A stretch of DNA of 35,572 bases, from assembly GCA_016789005.1 (NCBI GenBank), contig JAEURA010000150.1, forward strand, positions 1 to 35,572. The letters run 5' to 3'. The translations under genes were made by a program, and so were the position numbers. This stretch comes from Anaerolineae bacterium. Its GTDB lineage: Bacteria; Chloroflexota; Anaerolineae; Aggregatilineales; Phototrophicaceae. Shown here piece after piece: positions 8,893 through 16,624 of the stretch; within the stretch, counting starts at the first letter, position 1; the number at the start of each line of letters is the position of its first letter. The notes beneath the pieces were generated by a model. The model was not told where the DNA came from, searched no databases, and was given only the letters and a program-made list of their open reading frames with translations.

Positions 8893-9273
8893 ATGCCAGT
8901 TTACGACTACCGTTGCAATGCGTGCGGCAGACGGTCGGCGCTGACCTTCAAGACGATCTCCGCCTACGATGCGGCGCGCCGCGCCGGGACGCTCGCCTGT
9001 CCGCACTGCGCATCGGGCGACCTGACACGGCTGATCAGCCGCGTCGCCATCGCCAAGCCGTCGAAGAACTACGCCGCGATGGGATCGAACGAGATGCTGA
9101 ACGTGCTGGAAGGGGGGGACAGCCGCGAAGTCGGCGAGATGTTCCAGCAGGTGGGCGGCGACGAAGCGCTGAGCGATCCGCAGATGGCGCAGGTGACGGA
9201 GCGTCTGCTGCGCGGCGACTCTCCAGAGCGGATCGAGGCGGACATCGGCGGGTCCACCGATGCGGATGCGTGA
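8893..9273 (+). CDS. FmdB-family zinc-ribbon protein
   Basis: A 126-residue protein beginning MPVYDYRC, the hallmark of FmdB-type putative regulatory proteins. Four cysteines make the zinc ribbon: C8-x2-C11 and C36-x2-C39. The remaining two-thirds is a helical, acidic region (GGDSREVGEMFQQVGGDEALSD) without a recognisable domain. The family was named from a gene of the formylmethanofuran dehydrogenase region, but a regulatory function has not been firmly shown. Start ATG at 8893 with AGGAG at 6-nt spacing, driven by the promoter at 8838-8866. It is convergent with the UroD-family gene; a double hairpin lies between them. Confidence 0.85.
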   Translation: MPVYDYRCNACGRRSALTFKTISAYDAARRAGTLACPHCASGDLTRLISRVAIAKPSKNYAAMGSNEMLNVLEGGDSREVGEMFQQVGGDEALSDPQMAQVTERLLRGDSPERIEADIGGSTDADA

Positions 9274-9275
9274 TC

Positions 9276-9343
9276 GGGTACCCGCCGGGTCTCCCCTACA
9301 ACCAACGTATCGTAGGGGCGAGCCGCCGGCTCGACCGTTGAGA
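9276..9343. repeat. Double-hairpin interspersed repeat (GTAGGGG family)
   Basis: The first hairpin holds CCCGCCGGGTCTCCCCTAC and the second CGTAGGGGCGAGCCGCCGGC followed by TCG; the tail is CCGTTGAGAAG. The same order and tail occur at 24637-24730 and 34781-34874. It lies between two converging genes and could act as a shared transcription stop. Confidence 0.75.
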
Positions 9344-9358
9344 AGACACGATGCCCGC

Positions 9359-10468
9359 TTAATATGCGCCGTAGCGATCCAGAAGCGTCATCAGATAGCG
9401 GTAATTCTCCAGGCTGACCGTCGGCGGCACGGAATGATCGGAATGATAGATGTAGCCGCCGCCCCGCATGGCGATCTCCAGCTTGGAACGCACTTCTTCT
9501 TCCATCTCCGCCGGCGTCCCCGCCATGCGGCGCACGTCGATGTTTCCGAAGAAGGCGAGGTCTTTGCCATATTCGCGCTTCAGCAGGCGCACATCCAGGT
9601 TGGATTTGGCTTCGAGCGGCTGAAGCACCTGCACCCCCGCCTCGATCAGACGCGGGATCAGCCGGCGCATGTCGCCATCAGTATGGATGAAGTAGGTGAT
9701 GCCGTGCCGGCGCAGATAGTCGCCCAGCCGCCGGTGAGCGGGAAAGAAGATGCGCTCGTAGGCGTTCGGCGAAAACAGCAGCCCGGTGTTCATCCCCAGG
9801 TCTTCGACCATGAACAAGCCGTCCGGCACGATGCCGAATTCGCGCGCCCGATCCAGCGTACCGATGGTCACATCGATGTGGGCTTCGCACATCGCCGCGA
9901 TCAGCTCCGGCTCCAGCACCAGGTTCATCAGCGTGGTCTCAAAACCATGCTTGCGCCAGGTCGCCTCAAAAGGTCCGTAAACGTGCAGCAGCAGGTAGCG
10001 CTCTTTGGCGATCAGGCGCTCGAACGTCGCGCCCATCTCCGCCCAGGTGGGATAGGCGACGAACGGCGTGAAGTAAGACACCGTGTGAATTCGGCTCGCG
10101 CCGCCGAAGTCCACCGCCAGGCGGTGCTTGTGGCGCTCCCAGTCGTCGCCCGTCTTGATGACGTGATCCAGATAGCCTAACGCCCCCGCTTTGCCCTTCC
10201 ACTGCTTGACGGTATAGCCGAGCTTATCCTCACGGATGGTGTACTCGTCGGTGTCTTCCAGCAGTTTTTCCGGCAGGCGCAGCGAAGCGTCGAGAAAGAT
10301 TGGTTCGATGTCGAAAGCGAAGTAGTCGGATGGGGCGATATCCGGGGGAAGCCCTTCGCTGATCCAGCGGGTCAGCGTATCTTCCCAGAAGGCGTCAAAC
10401 CTGCCGATGCGGTCCGGTTCCTGAAAGGCGAGCAGCTTTTTGATCCGTTCCCGCGATGTGACCACCAT
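9359..10468 (-). CDS. Uroporphyrinogen decarboxylase (UroD) family protein, not HemE
   Basis: A 369-residue TIM-barrel protein of the UroD superfamily. The opening TSRERIKKLLAFQEPDR and the end HSDHSVPPTVSLENYRYL are typical of the non-heme branch, which includes corrinoid-dependent methyltransferases (MtaA/MtbA type). HTDGD (H262-D266) occupies the place where methyltransferases carry a zinc-binding histidine. The HemE substrate-binding signature near the N-terminus (LRQAGR) is absent, so a heme role is unlikely. No corrinoid-binding protein gene is next to it, so the substrate is unknown. Start ATG 10468 with an AGGGGG stretch 4 nt upstream and a good promoter at 10520-10548. Confidence 0.82.
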   Translation of the reverse strand: MVVTSRERIKKLLAFQEPDRIGRFDAFWEDTLTRWISEGLPPDIAPSDYFAFDIEPIFLDASLRLPEKLLEDTDEYTIREDKLGYTVKQWKGKAGALGYLDHVIKTGDDWERHKHRLAVDFGGASRIHTVSYFTPFVAYPTWAEMGATFERLIAKERYLLLHVYGPFEATWRKHGFETTLMNLVLEPELIAAMCEAHIDVTIGTLDRAREFGIVPDGLFMVEDLGMNTGLLFSPNAYERIFFPAHRRLGDYLRRHGITYFIHTDGDMRRLIPRLIEAGVQVLQPLEAKSNLDVRLLKREYGKDLAFFGNIDVRRMAGTPAEMEEEVRSKLEIAMRGGGYIYHSDHSVPPTVSLENYRYLMTLLDRYGAY

Positions 10469-10519
10469 AATCCCCCTGGCGCGCTGATCGGCAAATGGGC
10501 GCGGGCTGCGTCCATGCCG

Positions 10520-10548
10520 ATCATAGCGCTGCGCACCAGGGGTGTCAC
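10520..10548 (-). promoter_or_regulatory. Sigma-70-type promoter for the UroD-family gene
   Basis: On the minus strand, GTGACA (10548-10543), a 17-bp spacer, then TATGAT (10525-10520). Five of six bases match consensus in each hexamer. The predicted leader is about 45 nt to the ATG at 10468. Confidence 0.65.
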
Positions 10549-10598
10549 CTCACGAGTCCCTTGCAGGCGGTTCCCCGCCCTGGGACAGGTGGATGGAA

Positions 10599-11015
10599 TC
10601 AGACGTAGTCGTCGCGCTTCGGCTTCTCGCCGGTCATGCCCGACTCGTGCTTCGGCTTGTCGCCGACGGTCGTCTCGGCGTCGTCTTCACAGCCCCAGCG
10701 CCAGCCCCTGCTGCCCCACTGCTCCCAGCCTTTGCCGCCTTCGGCTTCCCAGCGCTGACGCCAGGCGTTGGCGCGCGATTCCCAGTGCTGTCCCCAGTGT
10801 TCCCAGCCCTTGCGCCGCATCGGCGAGAAGAAGAAGAACAGCCCGCCGATCAGCAGCAGCGGAATCCACAAGCCGGTCTTGAAGAGGAAAAACAGCACGA
10901 AGAAGAAGCCCGCCAGCATCAGGAACGGGACGAACATCAGACCGCCGAACCCCCAGCCCCATCCGCGATGACCCCAACCGCGACCACCCCAGTGATGATG
11001 ATGATGACCCACCAT
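10599..11015 (-). CDS. Small His/Trp/Gly-rich membrane protein, function unknown
   Basis: A 138-residue protein. A natural five-histidine run (H4-H8) opens a WG-repeat stretch (residues 9-25); two hydrophobic segments follow (about 25-46 and 49-64, rich in Phe and Leu). A Trp-rich amphipathic region (WEHWGQHWESRANAWRQRW) comes next, and a charged C-terminus ends KRDDYV. The ATG at 11015 has AGGAG nine bases upstream, which supports a real gene. Similar short HHHH/W-rich membrane proteins are known only as hypotheticals to me. Metal binding by the His run is possible but not shown. It is downstream of the BLUF gene on the same strand, with a 146-bp gap, and could be in the same transcript. Confidence 0.65.
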   Translation of the reverse strand: MVGHHHHHWGGRGWGHRGWGWGFGGLMFVPFLMLAGFFFVLFFLFKTGLWIPLLLIGGLFFFFSPMRRKGWEHWGQHWESRANAWRQRWEAEGGKGWEQWGSRGWRWGCEDDAETTVGDKPKHESGMTGEKPKRDDYV

Positions 11016-11161
11016 GTTCCGTTGCTCCTACACACTCACATACATCACCACTGTACGGCGGCGCGAGTTGGAAGGTTGTAGGAATCGGGGCGAACCTGCC
11101 CGAAAGAGCAGGCTGCACCGCTCAAGCGGTCAGGTGCTGAGCGCCGCAGGACGCCCGGCGG

Positions 11162-11584
11162 TCAGTAGTAGGACCGGTTTCTGAAGGAATCCAGCAGCGT
11201 CAGGACGCGGTCGGAGTTCTGCGTGAAGAGCGTCCCGTCGTCGGGTCGGCTGAGGAAGTCGGTGAAACCCGGGAGCTGATCGAGGTCGGAATCGCTGAGC
11301 TTGTTGAATCCCATCGTCCAATCCGGGAAGCGGCGCGACTCGACCTGTCCGGTGTGAACCGTGAGCACGTTCCGGTGACGCGGATCGGCGGCGATCCTGG
11401 CGAACAGCGCCTTCACCTTGTCCTCGTCGCCTTCGAGCACCTGAATGAAGAAGCCGTCGCGGTACAGCAGCATGCCGGTAATCCCCAACTGCTGGTTGGT
11501 TTCACGCGCGACCTTCAGGATGTCCTTCAGTTCCTCGTCGCTCAGATCATGCGCCGCGAAGCTGACATAGACCAGAGAAAACAT
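11162..11584 (-). CDS. BLUF-domain blue-light photoreceptor
   Basis: A 140-residue protein made almost entirely of one BLUF domain, which binds FAD non-covalently and shifts its hydrogen-bond network in blue light. All key residues are in place: Y6, N30, Q48, W89 and M91, each exactly 15 positions before Y21, N45, Q63, W104 and M106 of AppA. GITGMLLY, FIQVLEG, DPRH and RRFPDWTMGF are clear family motifs. The C-terminal tail after about residue 95 is short and has no effector domain, so output must go through a partner. The gene starts 27 bp after the stop of a PAS histidine kinase gene on the same strand. The ATG at 11584 has an AGGAGG stretch upstream. The kinase is the obvious candidate partner. 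Confidence 0.93.
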   Translation of the reverse strand: MFSLVYVSFAAHDLSDEELKDILKVARETNQQLGITGMLLYRDGFFIQVLEGDEDKVKALFARIAADPRHRNVLTVHTGQVESRRFPDWTMGFNKLSDSDLDQLPGFTDFLSRPDDGTLFTQNSDRVLTLLDSFRNRSYY

Positions 11585-11611
11585 CGCGATCCTCCTTGAT
11601 GTGACGCTGCC

Positions 11612-12931
11612 TTAGCGCAGCATGCCTGCCGTCTCAGCGTCGGCGCACTCGACCGTCAGCGCGAGCGGCAGGCGAATGGTGAAAGTCGTCCCCGCGCCGA
11701 CCTGGCTCTGCACGGAGATATTCCCGTGATGCCGTTCCACGCACTCTTTGACGATGCTCAAGCCCAGCCCCGTGCCGCTGATCTCGCCGACGGCGGAGGA
11801 GCGGTAGAATGGATCGAAGATCTTGCCGAGATCGTCCTCGCCGATGCCGATGCCGTGATCGATCACCCGCAAGTCGATCTGCCCCTCCTGGCGGCGCAGT
11901 TCGAGGCAGACCTCGCTGTCCGGCGGGGAGTATTTGGCGGCGTTCGACAGGAGATTCAGCAGGATGCGGCTGATCAGCACCTCGTCGGCGATGACGGTAG
12001 TGATCGCGCCGTCGCTGGTGAAATGCATCTTCAGGTGCGCCCCGACCGTCTCCTGAATCTCGCTGACGCTGAGATGGCACAGGGCGGCGAGGTTGACCGG
12101 GGACGGGTTGAAGGGTTTCAGACTCAGGTGACCCTTGACCGTGTGCTTCATCTCGTCAAGAAGCTCGGTGACATGCTGAAGCTGATGGTCGATGGCGGCG
12201 AATTTCTCGTGACGCTGCGCGGCGCTGAGCCGGTCATAATAGCGGGAGAGCATCTGCTTGGCGGCGGCGATTGCCCCCAGGGAAGATCGCACGTCGTGTT
12301 CCAGCGAAAAGATGGTCTGCTGCACGGCGTTGTTGTATTCGCGTTCCGCCTTCAGGCTGGCGCGCAGCCGGTTGCGCTCCGCTTCCAGCCGTTCCGCCTC
12401 GTGACGTTCGGTGATGTCGATGCCGATGCACTGCACCTCAGTGACCGCGCCGGTCTCGTCGCGGATGCCGCTGAGTTCCCACAGCGTCCACAACAGCCTG
12501 CCATCGGCGGTGAGTTTGCGCAGGATGACCTGCACAGGGCTATCAGGACTGCGCAGGATGGCGATTCCGGCGGCTCTGGCGGTCGCCTCGTCTTCCTGGA
12601 GCGTCGTCTGATCGTAGGAAATGGAGGTGGAAAGATCATAGCGCCTGCCAAACGTCCTGAGCCAGGCGGGATTCATGTAGGTGAATCTGCCCTGGGTGTC
12701 TGTGCGAATCACCCAGGTGGTCTGCGACTCTACCAGCGAGCGCAGCCGCGCCTCGGTCAGAGCATCGGAGCCGCCGGGCTGCGGCGCTGACGATGCCGGG
12801 TTTGCAGGGGGGGAATCGGTCCCTGCTGCCAGCCAGCCCGACAGCAGATCATCGACCGAAACGCTTTCGCGTAAGGCGCGTTCCTGGAGCAGAGAGAGCG
12901 TTGCCCGGTTGATCGGTAGGTCGTTCGTCAT
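11612..12931 (-). CDS. PAS-domain sensor histidine kinase
   Basis: A 439-residue soluble kinase with no membrane segment. Order: an N-terminal helical region (1-55); a PAS domain (about 60-150) with a PAC end (CIGIDITER, about 168-176); a short coiled linker; HisKA with an atypical H-box EHDVRSSL (phospho-acceptor H212); and an HATPase domain with N-box LLNLLSNAAKY (N326, N330), DHGIGIG, FDPFYR and GTGLGLSIV. It autophosphorylates on histidine and should feed a response regulator, but none is adjacent; the nearest is the OmpR-type gene at 16625. I prefer the ATG at 12931 because a TATAAT lies at 13007-13002, which puts the upstream GTG (13021) outside the transcript. The BLUF gene follows 27 bp downstream. 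Confidence 0.9.
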   Translation of the reverse strand: MTNDLPINRATLSLLQERALRESVSVDDLLSGWLAAGTDSPPANPASSAPQPGGSDALTEARLRSLVESQTTWVIRTDTQGRFTYMNPAWLRTFGRRYDLSTSISYDQTTLQEDEATARAAGIAILRSPDSPVQVILRKLTADGRLLWTLWELSGIRDETGAVTEVQCIGIDITERHEAERLEAERNRLRASLKAEREYNNAVQQTIFSLEHDVRSSLGAIAAAKQMLSRYYDRLSAAQRHEKFAAIDHQLQHVTELLDEMKHTVKGHLSLKPFNPSPVNLAALCHLSVSEIQETVGAHLKMHFTSDGAITTVIADEVLISRILLNLLSNAAKYSPPDSEVCLELRRQEGQIDLRVIDHGIGIGEDDLGKIFDPFYRSSAVGEISGTGLGLSIVKECVERHHGNISVQSQVGAGTTFTIRLPLALTVECADAETAGMLR

Positions 12932-13001
12932 GACCTCACCCTGAAAGAGTCTGGGCGGTGTGCGGAAGAATCTCAAGTTGCTAACGCCTGTTGATTTAAC
13001 G

Positions 13002-13007
13002 ATTATA
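13002..13007 (-). promoter_or_regulatory. Candidate -10 for the kinase-BLUF operon
   Basis: A perfect TATAAT on the minus strand in an A/T-rich stretch, 70 bp upstream of the chosen kinase start. The -35 is weak (TTAGCC at an 18-bp spacing), which would suit an activated promoter. The MITE-like element begins 40 bp further upstream. Confidence 0.5.
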
Positions 13008-13046
13008 TACGCATCTTCCACTATTGGCTAATTAGCGTTTCTCCCT

Positions 13047-13163
13047 GGGTGCATTTCAGATTATTGGGGATACGGGCGGACAACGCGGGCGTTGTCCATG
13101 TGCCTCCGTAGGGACGATGCCTGCATCGTCCGCTAGAAGTACCCAAAATATTGAAATGCACCC
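13047..13163. mobile_element. 117-bp MITE-like insertion with terminal inverted repeats and target duplication
   Basis: The left end reads GGGTGCATTTCAGATTATTG; the right end, read inward on the other strand, is GGGTGCATTTCAATATTTTG. The first 12 bases are identical. Immediately outside are direct repeats TTTCTCCCT (13038-13046) and TTTCTCCGT (13164-13172), a 9-bp target-site duplication with one mismatch. Inside are two palindromes: GACAACGCGGGCGTTGTC (13079-13096) and GGACGATGCCTGCATCGTCC (13112-13131). There is no open frame for a transposase, so it must have been moved in trans. It sits between the kinase promoter and the agmatine-deiminase gene and supplies the latter's last nine codons and stop. 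Confidence 0.85.
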
Positions 13164-14446
13164 TTTCTCCGTCCTGTATCGTGCCGGCGCGCTTCGGCAG
13201 GCACTTCTTTGGTCAGGCAGTGTACCGCCCCGCCGCCGTTCGCCGCCGCCCGGCAGTCAATGCCGATGATCTGGAAGTCGGGCAGGGCGCGCCGGTAAAT
13301 GTCCAGCGCGGCGGCATCCTCTGCAATGCCAAAGGTCGGGACCAGCACCCGCCCATTGACCGTCAGCGCGTTGGTATAGCTGCGCCAGACCGGGTACACC
13401 CCCCAGTTCAGATAGGGCGCGGGCATGGGCAGGGTGATCAGCCTGTAGCGTTCGCCTGCCGCATTGGTCGCCTGTTCCAGGCGCGCCCGCGCCTCGCGCA
13501 GGCGGTCGCGATTGAACGGCGTTTCCGCCGCGATCAGGATCGTGCAGGCGTCCGCCAGCTTGATCGCCAGATCGACGTGTCCGGTCTCTTCGTGGCGCAG
13601 CGGCGGAATCGTGATCAGCCGCTCGAAGCCGAGGGCGGCTTGCAGGCGGTCGCGCACCGCTTCCGGCGTCATGTTTGGATGGCGATGGTCGAGGTCGTCG
13701 GAAAGCAGCAGCGTGCCCGCGCCGTCTGACCAGAAGTTGCCGCCTTCGGTGTGCAGATCGAGCGCCGCCAGGGGCAGCCCCGTCCGTGCCGCGTAGCGGT
13801 CCGCCAGCGTGTTGTCGCATGCCTGCGGGTAGGTCGGCAGCGGGTCATAAATAGCGCTGACGGCGGCGCGCCGTCCTTCGGCGTCGAAACCGATGAATGG
13901 ACCGTAGTCGCGCACCCAGATGTCGTCGGTCGGCAGGGTCAGCAGGCGCACCTGATCCAGCACCGCCCGCCCGCGCGCCTGAAGATGGAGCAGGATCGCC
14001 TTCGCCCAGGTCGGGTGTGGGATCAGCACATCGACGCGCGCTGCCGGCGTGATCGCCTCGATCATCTGGAGATGGGTCTCCCACAGCGGCGGGTAGAGCA
14101 CCGGGAAGGCGATGATCACCGCCTCCATCGGCTCCCACTGGGCGGGCAGGCGCAGCGGCAGGCGAGGGGTGGCAGCCGGCGGGGTTCCCGGCGGCATTGT
14201 CCCGATCGGCGGGTCCGGCGTGATGGGCATTGCGTCCAAGTCCCGACGCGCCGCGCCAGCATCCATGCCGGTCGGCAGGATGCGCCAGCGCGCCATGTAC
14301 GCTGCCATGCCGGCGGACGACAGCGGCGGATGGGCGTCGGCGTCGGCGGCGCTGACGGCATTCCAGAGGGTGAAGAAGGGCGGCATGCCACGCCGCCGCC
14401 ATAGTGGGTAAGGGATGAAGTCAAGGCGGATCGGGAGCTGCATCAT
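13133..14446 (-). CDS. Agmatine deiminase / peptidyl-arginine deiminase family enzyme
   Basis: A 437-residue member of the PAD_porph/AguA family. Visible catalytic parts are DDIWVRDYGP (D180), EGGNF (234-238), HEETGHVD with H290 and D292, and the nucleophile C410 in NGGGAVHCLTKEVP. These enzymes hydrolyse the guanidino group, typically agmatine to N-carbamoylputrescine. Residues 1-95 precede the usual family start and are rich in Pro and Ala, so a later start is possible; ATG 14446 (and 14443) follows GAGG at a long spacing. Residues 429-437 and the stop lie within the inserted element at 13047-13163, so the original C-terminus has been replaced. The glycosyltransferase gene ends 13 bp upstream on the same strand. 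Confidence 0.85.
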   Translation of the reverse strand: MMQLPIRLDFIPYPLWRRRGMPPFFTLWNAVSAADADAHPPLSSAGMAAYMARWRILPTGMDAGAARRDLDAMPITPDPPIGTMPPGTPPAATPRLPLRLPAQWEPMEAVIIAFPVLYPPLWETHLQMIEAITPAARVDVLIPHPTWAKAILLHLQARGRAVLDQVRLLTLPTDDIWVRDYGPFIGFDAEGRRAAVSAIYDPLPTYPQACDNTLADRYAARTGLPLAALDLHTEGGNFWSDGAGTLLLSDDLDHRHPNMTPEAVRDRLQAALGFERLITIPPLRHEETGHVDLAIKLADACTILIAAETPFNRDRLREARARLEQATNAAGERYRLITLPMPAPYLNWGVYPVWRSYTNALTVNGRVLVPTFGIAEDAAALDIYRRALPDFQIIGIDCRAAANGGGAVHCLTKEVPAEARRHDTGRRKGAFQYFGYF

Positions 14447-14459
14447 CGTCGAGGCTGCC

Positions 14460-15692
14460 TCACACCCGCGCTTCGCCGCGCGCCAGGGCTTGCAGGGCGT
14501 CGGCAGCGCGGGGCGCGCCGCCGGCGGCTTTGAGACTCGCGCCTATCTCCGCTGCCTGCCGTCGAAAACGCCCATCGTTCATAATGCGGTCGAGCGCGGC
14601 GCGCAGATCGGCGGCGTTCACCTGACCGAGCGGCGGACGCATTCCCAGCGCCAGCCCTGCACCGACCCGTTCGACCTGCCGGGCGGTCTCGACCTGTTCC
14701 GGCTGCGCCGGCACTACCACCAGCGGCACGGCGTTGTACAGCCCTTCATGGACGCTGTTCATGCCGCCGTGCGTGATGAAAGCATCCACGCGCTGAAGCA
14801 CATCGAGCTGCGGCACGAAGGGACGGGCGATGAAATTCGCCGGGATCGCGCCGAGCGCCGCCGGATCGATGGACTGCCCGTAGGACAGGATGAACTGTCC
14901 CGGATGATCGGCAAAGGCGTCAAAACAGGCGCGGTAGAAGCCGATATCCTGGTTGTTCAGCGTGCCGCGCGCGATGTAGACGACCGGCTGGCGAATCACC
15001 TGCTCGAAGGGGAAGGGCGGATCATCGGCGCGAGGGGCGAGCGCGGGTCCGACGAAGATGTAGGATTCGTCGAAGTTCTGGCTGTGAGGCTGAAAAGCGC
15101 GCGAGGTGAAGACGATATTCATGCCGCCGGTGGCGCTCAGCGCGTCGGACAGCGTCCCCGTCCCCAACCCGATCACGCTGTACTCGCGCCGCAGCCGCCG
15201 GTAGAGGCGCTGAAACGCCAGCAGGTCGCGCCAGTCCGCCGCGAACTGGCGGAGCATCAGCCCCAGCGGCGGGGTGCTGCCATTGCCGAAGGCGAAGGTG
15301 GTGATCGACGCGGCGGTCGGCATGTGCATCCTCGCCCCGGCGATGTAGCCCCACAGACAGAGCGAGTCGTAGATCAGCGCGTCGGGCTGTTCCTGGCGGA
15401 TGTACTCGATCACCCAGGGCAGCACCGCTTGAGCCGTCTCTGCCAGCAGGCGGGCGACCCTGGGCAGGCTGCCGGTCTGGGCGCTGCGCATGACCGCCGC
15501 TGCGTCGAAGGCGAGGGGATACGCCTGAAACGCCGCCCCGGTCGCTTCAACTCTGGCGCGGAACGGTTCGGCATTGTAAGCGATCACCGTCTCGCCGCGC
15601 CGCACGAGTTCCGCCATGACCGGCAGAGTCGGGTTGACGTGCCCGGTCGCCGGGATGTTGAAGTAGAGAAATTTCGACATATGCCTGCTCAT
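14460..15692 (-). CDS. MGT-family (GT1) glycosyltransferase
   Basis: A 410-residue GT-B glycosyltransferase. The N-terminus FLYFNIPATGHVNPTLPVMA is the acceptor-side motif of macrolide/UDP-glucuronosyl-like enzymes. The C-terminal donor signature is ITHGGMNSVHEGLYNAVPLV followed by PAQPEQVETARQVERVGAG. Such enzymes move a sugar from UDP or dTDP onto small hydrophobic acceptors such as macrolides, carotenoids or sterols; the acceptor here is unknown. ATG 15692 and ATG 15680 are both possible starts, neither with a strong Shine-Dalgarno. It overlaps no other gene and probably shares a transcript with the deiminase gene. Confidence 0.88.
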   Translation of the reverse strand: MSRHMSKFLYFNIPATGHVNPTLPVMAELVRRGETVIAYNAEPFRARVEATGAAFQAYPLAFDAAAVMRSAQTGSLPRVARLLAETAQAVLPWVIEYIRQEQPDALIYDSLCLWGYIAGARMHMPTAASITTFAFGNGSTPPLGLMLRQFAADWRDLLAFQRLYRRLRREYSVIGLGTGTLSDALSATGGMNIVFTSRAFQPHSQNFDESYIFVGPALAPRADDPPFPFEQVIRQPVVYIARGTLNNQDIGFYRACFDAFADHPGQFILSYGQSIDPAALGAIPANFIARPFVPQLDVLQRVDAFITHGGMNSVHEGLYNAVPLVVVPAQPEQVETARQVERVGAGLALGMRPPLGQVNAADLRAALDRIMNDGRFRRQAAEIGASLKAAGGAPRAADALQALARGEARV

Positions 15693-15732
15693 GGTAAGAT
15701 CGACTCATGATGAGGAGCAAGGATAATGCGCG

Positions 15733-16443
15733 ATGACCCTTGAACGCGAGGCTCAAACGCTGGAAGCCGCTGAACCCCAGCAGGCGGCGGCTGTCACCCC
15801 AGGAACAGTCGAAATCCCCCCACCGGTGGATTCTGCCGCTGTCGAGACCCCCGCCGTCAGCGCGGCTCCACCGACTGCGCCGCTTCGCTACGCCCTGTCG
15901 GTCGAGCAGTACGAGGCGATGATCCGCGCAGGGATTCTCACCACCAAAGATCAACTCGAACTCCTGGAAGGACAGCTCTACAAGAAGATGACCAAGAACG
16001 AACCGCACGTGATCTGTTCACTGCTCTTCACCGAGCTGCTCCCGCGACTGCTGCCTGCCGGATGGCTGCTCTCGTTCGAGAATCCTGTACAGGCGTTGCA
16101 GAGCTTGCCCGAACCGGATGTCATGATCGTGCGCGGGAAACCCCGCGACTTTCTGGGGCAGCGCATCCCGGCGGACAAGATCGGCTTGCTGGTCGAAATC
16201 TCCGACGCCACCCTGGTCTTCGACCGCACCGTCAAACTGCGCATCTACGCGGGCGGCGGCGTGCCGATCTACTGGGTCGTCAACCTCAACGAACGCCAGA
16301 TTGAGGTATTCACGCAGCCCTATGCGCAGGATGGCGAAGCGGGCTACCGGGTGCGCGAAGTCTTCACCGACGCCAACACCCTCCCCTTCATCCTCGACGG
16401 GCAGGAGATCGCCCGCATCCCGGTGACCGACCTGCTGCCATAG
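15733..16443 (+). CDS. Uma2 family endonuclease with an N-terminal Pro/Ala-rich extension
   Basis: A 236-residue Uma2 protein. Residues 1-50 are a low-complexity Ala/Pro/Glu linker not seen in the other copies. The core follows: LSVEQYEAMIRAGILTTKD, LELLEG, D129 in PEPDVMIV, E155 in GLLVEISD and K168. It is closest to the copy at 3666, with the same PEPDVMIVRG and LDGQEI (near the C-terminus) phrases, so the two are probably paralogues by duplication. The ATG at 15733 is preceded by GAGGAGCAAGG; a -10-like TAAGAT lies at 15695-15700. It is divergent from the GT1 gene by only 40 bp. Confidence 0.85.
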   Translation: MTLEREAQTLEAAEPQQAAAVTPGTVEIPPPVDSAAVETPAVSAAPPTAPLRYALSVEQYEAMIRAGILTTKDQLELLEGQLYKKMTKNEPHVICSLLFTELLPRLLPAGWLLSFENPVQALQSLPEPDVMIVRGKPRDFLGQRIPADKIGLLVEISDATLVFDRTVKLRIYAGGGVPIYWVVNLNERQIEVFTQPYAQDGEAGYRVREVFTDANTLPFILDGQEIARIPVTDLLP

Positions 16444-16624
16444 ACCCTCCTCTCCAGCCGCCGCCTGGGCTTCAGGCGCGCGGGTGTGGACCCGGTTATC
16501 CCCCGCAAACGCCCATTTAACCTGCGCTTCAGGCGACTTGCGCGCAGCCCCAGGACGTGTTACATTGACGTTTGAATTCTGCAACAAAGATTTGATCGGA
16601 CCAACCTGATCGGGGCTGCTTGAG

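Noticed and set aside
14415..15710. 431-codon plus-strand open frame
   Set aside because: Antisense shadow of the GT1 gene, whose motifs are unmistakable on the other strand.
16444..16624. GCTTCAGGCG repeated twice in the gap before the response regulator
   Set aside because: Two ten-base matches in GC-rich DNA without symmetry or further copies; may be chance.
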